Of a DNA stretch of 7,909 nt, positions 4,938-7,909 are shown piece after piece. The notes under the pieces are model-generated. The model was not told the DNA's origin. It worked only from the letters and a program-made list of their open reading frames with translations, and ran no database searches. Every line of letters begins with the position of its first letter. Within the stretch, counting starts at the first letter, position 1. A program made the position numbers and the translations under genes. Source of the DNA: Planctomycetota bacterium. Its GTDB lineage: Bacteria > Planctomycetota > SZUA-567 > H5-PLA8 > CALKMO01. The DNA is taken from positions 1-7,909 of the forward strand of contig JAOACM010000190.1 of NCBI GenBank assembly GCA_026417845.1, read 5' to 3'.

Positions 4938-7019
4938 TCAGAACCTGCCAAGTATCTCCTCGTAGCGCTGCTTCGGGACGGGGGCGTAGGCGCAGGGCTG
5001 GAGCGAGTAGGACGCCCGGCCGGATGAGAGGCTGCGCGAGACGGTGGCGTAGCCGAACATCTCCGACAGGGGTACCTTGGCGTGCACCAGTCGCAGGTTA
5101 CCCCTCGACCCCACATCTTCGATCTCCGCGCGCCTGGCGTTCAGGTCCCTGAGTATGCCTCCCAGGTATTCGTCGGGCGCGACCAGCTCCAGGCTCATTA
5201 TCGGCTCCAGCAGCACTATCCCGGCCTTCGAACATGCATCCTTGAAGGCCAGCGATCCGGCCATTTCGAAGGCCAGCGGCGAGGAATCTACCTCGTGCGT
5301 TTTGCCGTCTAGCAGCGTTACCTTGACGTGGATCATCGGGTAGCCCGAAGCGACCCCGCTCTCGGCGGCCATCCTCGCGCCGCGCTCGACCGAGGCGATA
5401 TACTCCTTCGGAATGGCCCCGCCGACTATTTTGCTTTCGAAGGCGATGTGCCCCGGCTCGTCGTTCTCCATCGGCTCGACGCGGAGCAGGCATATGGCGT
5501 ACTGCCCCCGGCCGCCCGTCTGCTGTATGAAACGCCCCTCGGCCTCGGCCGGCCCGGCTATCGTCTCTCGGTACGAGACCTTGGGCTTTCCTATCGTAGC
5601 CTCAACCAGATATTCACGTGTCATCCTGTGCTTTATGATCTCAAGGTGCAGCTCGCCCATCCCCGATACGATCGTCTGGCCGGTTTCGGCGTCGAACCGG
5701 CAGGCGAAGGTCGGATCCTCCCTTGCCATCTTCTGGAGAGCGACGGCCAGCTTATCCTTATCCGCGTTAGTCTTCGGCTCGATGGCCATGCTTATGACCG
5801 TATCCGGGAACTTGACGGTCTCCAGGACCACCGGCCTGTCTTCGTCGCATATCGTGTCGCCGGTTATAGTGTATTTGAAGCCGCCGACCGCTACGATATC
5901 GCCCGGCAGGGCCAGGCTGACAGGGCTCCTCGAATCGGCGTGCAGCCGCCACATGTTGCCGACGCGCTCCCTGCGGTCGCGGGTCGAGTTGTATACCTTG
6001 TCGCCGGGGGCGAGTTTGCCGGAGTACAGGCGCATGAGCGTGAGGTCGCCGTGCCTGTCGGCCAGTATCTTGAAGGCGAGCGCAGCAAGCGGCCGGTCGG
6101 GATAGTGGAGACACTCGACCGGCTTTTTCGACTTCGGATGAACGCCGACCGTCTTCTTGGACTCGCGCGGGCAGGGCAGATAATCTACGACCGCGTCCAT
6201 CAGGGGCTGGATACCGATCCGTCTGAAGGCCGCCCCGCACAGCACGGGGAAGAGCCTTACGGCGATGGTCTGACGTCTGAGCGCAGCCCGGATGTCGTCC
6301 TCGGATATCGGCTGATCGGCCACGTATTTTTCGCCGAGGATGTCGTCTTCGCCGGCCAGCGTCTCAACCAGCCTCGCCCGCGCCTCCTCGACCGCCTCCC
6401 TCCGTTCCGGGGCAACGCCGGATTCGACCACCTTCTCTCCGAGCGACTCCTCGTCGAACCGGAGTTCCTTGCGGCGGATCAGGTCTATGACGCCCTCGAA
6501 CGTCTGTCCCTCCCCGATCGGGATCTGGGTCACGGCCACCCTGGCGCCAAGCTGCTCGCGGATCTGACGTACCACGTCGTGGAAATCCGCCCCGACCCGG
6601 TCGAGTTTGTTGACGAAGCATATCCGCGGGATCCCGTATTTATCGGCCTGACGCCAGACCGTCTCCGACTGGGCTTCGACGCCCCCGAACCCGCAGAAGA
6701 CTACCACCGCCCCGTCCAGCACCCTCAGCGACCGCTCCACCTCCGCCGTGAAATCCACATGCCCCGGCGTATCTATCAGGTTTATCTCGCAGCCCTTCCA
6801 CTCGATGTTGGTTACGGCCGCCTTGATGGTTATGCCGCGCGCCCGCTCCTCGGGCATGAAGTCCATCGCCGTGGTACCCTCGTCCACATCGCCCATCCTG
6901 TGCTCCTTATGGGCATAGTACAGGATACGCTCGGTTACGGTGGTCTTGCCGGCATCTATGTGGGCGATGATGCCGAAGTTGCGCAGCAGCGAAAGATCGC
7001 GGTCCACGCGTTCAGTCAT
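4938..7019 (-). CDS. fusA: Translation elongation factor G (fusA-type, outside a str operon)
   Basis: EF-G is the GTPase that drives tRNA-mRNA translocation on the ribosome and, with RRF, subunit recycling. The product has 693 residues, close to the usual length of about 700. The G domain shows AHIDAGKT (19-26), RGITI with Thr64 (61-65), DTPGH (83-87) and NKLD (137-140), followed by a G5-like LCGAAF. All later domains are present: domain II, domain III with the SGMGELHLEI segment, domain IV with GGAIPKEY and HEVDSSPLAF, and domain V with LLEPIMSLEL and PLSEMFGYA. The start chosen is ATG 7019, preceded by AGGA at 8 nt. The frame stays open 16 codons further, but without family similarity. Wording such as IKAAVTNIEW after RGITI, FCGFGGVEAQ, and NKLD in place of NKMD departs from the commonest form. 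No rpsL, rpsG or tuf is nearby, so this may be a second EF-G paralogue. Confidence 0.95.
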   Translation of the reverse strand: MTERVDRDLSLLRNFGIIAHIDAGKTTVTERILYYAHKEHRMGDVDEGTTAMDFMPEERARGITIKAAVTNIEWKGCEINLIDTPGHVDFTAEVERSLRVLDGAVVVFCGFGGVEAQSETVWRQADKYGIPRICFVNKLDRVGADFHDVVRQIREQLGARVAVTQIPIGEGQTFEGVIDLIRRKELRFDEESLGEKVVESGVAPERREAVEEARARLVETLAGEDDILGEKYVADQPISEDDIRAALRRQTIAVRLFPVLCGAAFRRIGIQPLMDAVVDYLPCPRESKKTVGVHPKSKKPVECLHYPDRPLAALAFKILADRHGDLTLMRLYSGKLAPGDKVYNSTRDRRERVGNMWRLHADSRSPVSLALPGDIVAVGGFKYTITGDTICDEDRPVVLETVKFPDTVISMAIEPKTNADKDKLAVALQKMAREDPTFACRFDAETGQTIVSGMGELHLEIIKHRMTREYLVEATIGKPKVSYRETIAGPAEAEGRFIQQTGGRGQYAICLLRVEPMENDEPGHIAFESKIVGGAIPKEYIASVERGARMAAESGVASGYPMIHVKVTLLDGKTHEVDSSPLAFEMAGSLAFKDACSKAGIVLLEPIMSLELVAPDEYLGGILRDLNARRAEIEDVGSRGNLRLVHAKVPLSEMFGYATVSRSLSSGRASYSLQPCAYAPVPKQRYEEILGRF

Positions 7020-7025
7020 TGCCTG

Positions 7026-7031
7026 TTTCCT
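7026..7031 (-). promoter_or_regulatory. Ribosome binding site of the EF-G gene
   Basis: On the minus strand AGGAAA (7031 to 7026) places AGGA 8 nt before ATG 7019. The upstream in-frame ATG at 7067 has no comparable site. This supports 7019 as the start. Confidence 0.7.
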
Positions 7032-7160
7032 AATCGGTATCTTCGCAGGCCCGGGACACGGCCGCACCCTTCCAGCAGGAGATCAGACGCGGAAGCACAG
7101 GACCGGCCGCGCGTCGCGTGTTTCCTCCCGCTGCGCCTTGCGCTCCTTTGGGACCTGTCC

Positions 7161-7226
7161 CCAGAAACTCCAGCCGGATCTGGCGGCCCGCTGCGGAAGC
7201 CCTGGACGCCACGCGGGAGTTTCTGG
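7161..7226 (-). promoter_or_regulatory. Large stem-loop in the presumed EF-G leader
   Basis: CCAGAAACTCC (7161-7171) and GGAGTTTCTGG (7216-7226) are perfect 11-bp reverse complements. Inside them TGGCG (7181-7185) pairs with CGCCA (7207-7211), so a nested structure of about 66 nt can form. It lies about 140 bp before the EF-G start codon and would be transcribed with it if the promoter is further upstream. The pairing is seen directly; the RNA role is inferred. Confidence 0.45.
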
Positions 7227-7267
7227 ATCAGGCTCTTATGCCACGGGATATTCCCGCATCCCTGATC
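7226..7267 (-). promoter_or_regulatory. Second stem-loop adjoining the first
   Basis: GATCAGG (7226-7232) and CCTGATC (7261-7267) are perfect reverse complements, and CGGGA-TAT-TCCCG (7244-7256) forms an inner hairpin. This unit abuts the 7161-7226 stem-loop, sharing base 7226. Together they make a 107-nt block of back-to-back structure upstream of EF-G. Function is unknown. Confidence 0.4.
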
Positions 7268-7864
7268 ATCTGGCGGTCCTTTCCCACCTCATCCCGTCGC
7301 GCTTCCGCAGTCACAGTCCGCACCGTCCGGTCAGGCCATCTTCCGGCCGCCGCCTGGAACCCGCCAGCCTTCCCTCCTTCGACCGCCGATAGCCAGCCGC
7401 CTGTCGCCGGATGCCGGGTACGCGCGACCGTCCGCAGGCCGCCGGCTGCCGCTCACGGCTTTTTCAGGTCGCGCACCGGTCGCTGATGCCGGCTGCCGCA
7501 AGCCGACCGGCACGGTTTCCGCGGGCCGTTCCGGCCAGCCCCTCTCGCGTCCTGGCAGGATGTCCCACGTAGCGCTGGCGAAAGGGTCCGGCGCCCCAAG
7601 GCCGCCCGCCCGGCCGGATATCGGCCGTGTCTGGTGCCGACCGTTCGCTTCCGGAAGAGGACGATACGGATGGCGGGTCGTCATCCGCGAGCCGGCGACA
7701 TTGCGGGCGAGGGCTTCAGTCCATCTCCTTTGTCGTCATGGCGATTCCCCCGCTCTGCGCGCTATCGTCTTTCGACACAGTTCCGCCCGTGTCCGGGACT
7801 CCGGGAGACCTGCGGACCACGATGCGATCCGGCCGCCCGCGGACGCAAGACGCTATCGAAAAAG

Positions 7865-7909
7865 TGCCGAGGGCCAGAATCGAACTGGCGACACCAGCAT
7901 TTTCAGTGC
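7865..7909 (-). tRNA. tRNA-Phe(GAA), 3' part, truncated by the window end
   Basis: Read on the minus strand, this is tRNA positions 29-73. It shows the end of the 5' anticodon stem (GCA), loop CTGAAAA with anticodon GAA, T33 and A37, the 3' anticodon stem TGCTG, and variable loop GTGTC. A perfect T-arm GCCAG-TTCGATT-CTGGC, acceptor strand CCTCGGC and discriminator A73 follow. No CCA is encoded: the next bases are C and five Ts, which may help end the transcript. The D-arm and 5' acceptor strand lie beyond the window. The complete match to tRNA geometry leaves little doubt. Confidence 0.94.

Larger units (their letters stand above)
7020..7864. other. 845-bp GC-rich region upstream of EF-G, no credible gene
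   Basis: Several frames are open for 60-150 codons on both strands, but their products are Arg/Pro/Ala/Gly-rich with no domain-like pattern, as expected from GC-rich non-coding DNA. I looked for signatures of RNase P RNA, SRP RNA and tmRNA and found none. I see no clear sigma-70 promoter for EF-G. Structures present include two adjoining stem-loops (7161-7267), a near-palindrome GGGAC-CT-GTCCC (7150-7161) and a 12-nt direct repeat GCCGGCTGCCGC at 7441-7452 and 7488-7499. A short stem followed by five Ts (7448-7464) has no plus-strand gene to serve. Confidence 0.6.

Noticed and set aside
7030..7212. 60-codon minus-strand ORF ending just before EF-G, as a possible leader peptide
   Set aside because: The start has no convincing ribosome binding site and the product is Ala/Gly/Arg-rich. 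It also runs through the strong stem-loop, which better explains the region.
5328..7265. 645-codon plus-strand open frame opposite EF-G
   Set aside because: It is antisense to a fully conserved EF-G. Its length is explained by GC-rich codon bias and its product has no domain features.
7448..7464. GCCG-CTCA-CGGC followed by five Ts, terminator-like on the plus strand
   Set aside because: The stem is only 4 bp and no plus-strand gene lies upstream to be terminated.
7331..7684. 117-codon minus-strand ORF, and overlapping plus-strand ORFs at 6940-7392 and 7118-7486
   Set aside because: The products are low-complexity and Arg/Pro/Gly/Ala-rich, with no ribosome binding site and no recognisable motif.
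7761..7858. Repeated CGCTATCG near 7761 and 7851
   Set aside because: Two 8-nt matches in about 100 bp are too short to be meaningful.

Overview
The window is one end of a draft or metagenomic contig. Bases 1-19 are the Nextera (Tn5) mosaic-end adapter, so the biological sequence starts at about base 20. The genes are GC-rich, but they use ATA (Ile) and AGG (Arg) fairly freely. An oxygen-sensitive class III ribonucleotide reductase points to a strictly or facultatively anaerobic bacterium. The EF-G wording (FTAEVERSLRVLDG, GVEAQSETVWRQADKY) resembles EF-Gs I associate with the Planctomycetes/Verrucomicrobia side of the tree. I cannot assign a phylum from this window alone.

Layout. 20-610: a less GC-rich upstream region with a near-perfect sigma-70 promoter (209-237). 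Two NrdR-box-like 16-mers lie over and just after it (227-242 and 258-273, exactly 31 bp apart), followed by a leader of about 365 nt with a strong hairpin. 611-4460 (+): a dNTP-synthesis cluster of nrdD (anaerobic ribonucleoside-triphosphate reductase), nrdG (its radical-SAM activase, overlapping nrdD by 4 bp) and dcd (dCTP deaminase, 134 bp further on). 4461-4937: a convergent intergenic region with a 49-codon orphan ORF on the minus strand, an AT-richer patch and a candidate terminator for the gene on the other side. 4938-7019 (-): an EF-G gene (fusA-type) with no str-operon neighbours. 7020-7864: a long GC-rich stretch with no credible gene, holding two adjoining stem-loops that would lie in the EF-G leader. 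7865-7909 (-): the 3' part of a tRNA-Phe(GAA), cut by the window end.

How the genes work together. NrdG uses SAM and a [4Fe-4S] cluster to put a glycyl radical on NrdD. NrdD then reduces NTPs to dNTPs. Dcd diverts dCTP to dUTP, on the path to dTTP. If the two operator boxes are real, the dATP/ATP-sensing repressor NrdR would control nrdDG, and probably dcd too, from one promoter.

I see no defence system, CRISPR array, prophage or clearly new multi-gene system. The points most worth following up are the tandem NrdR operator, the cysteine-containing low-complexity tail on NrdD, the structured region upstream of EF-G, and the orphan small ORF at 4553-4702.
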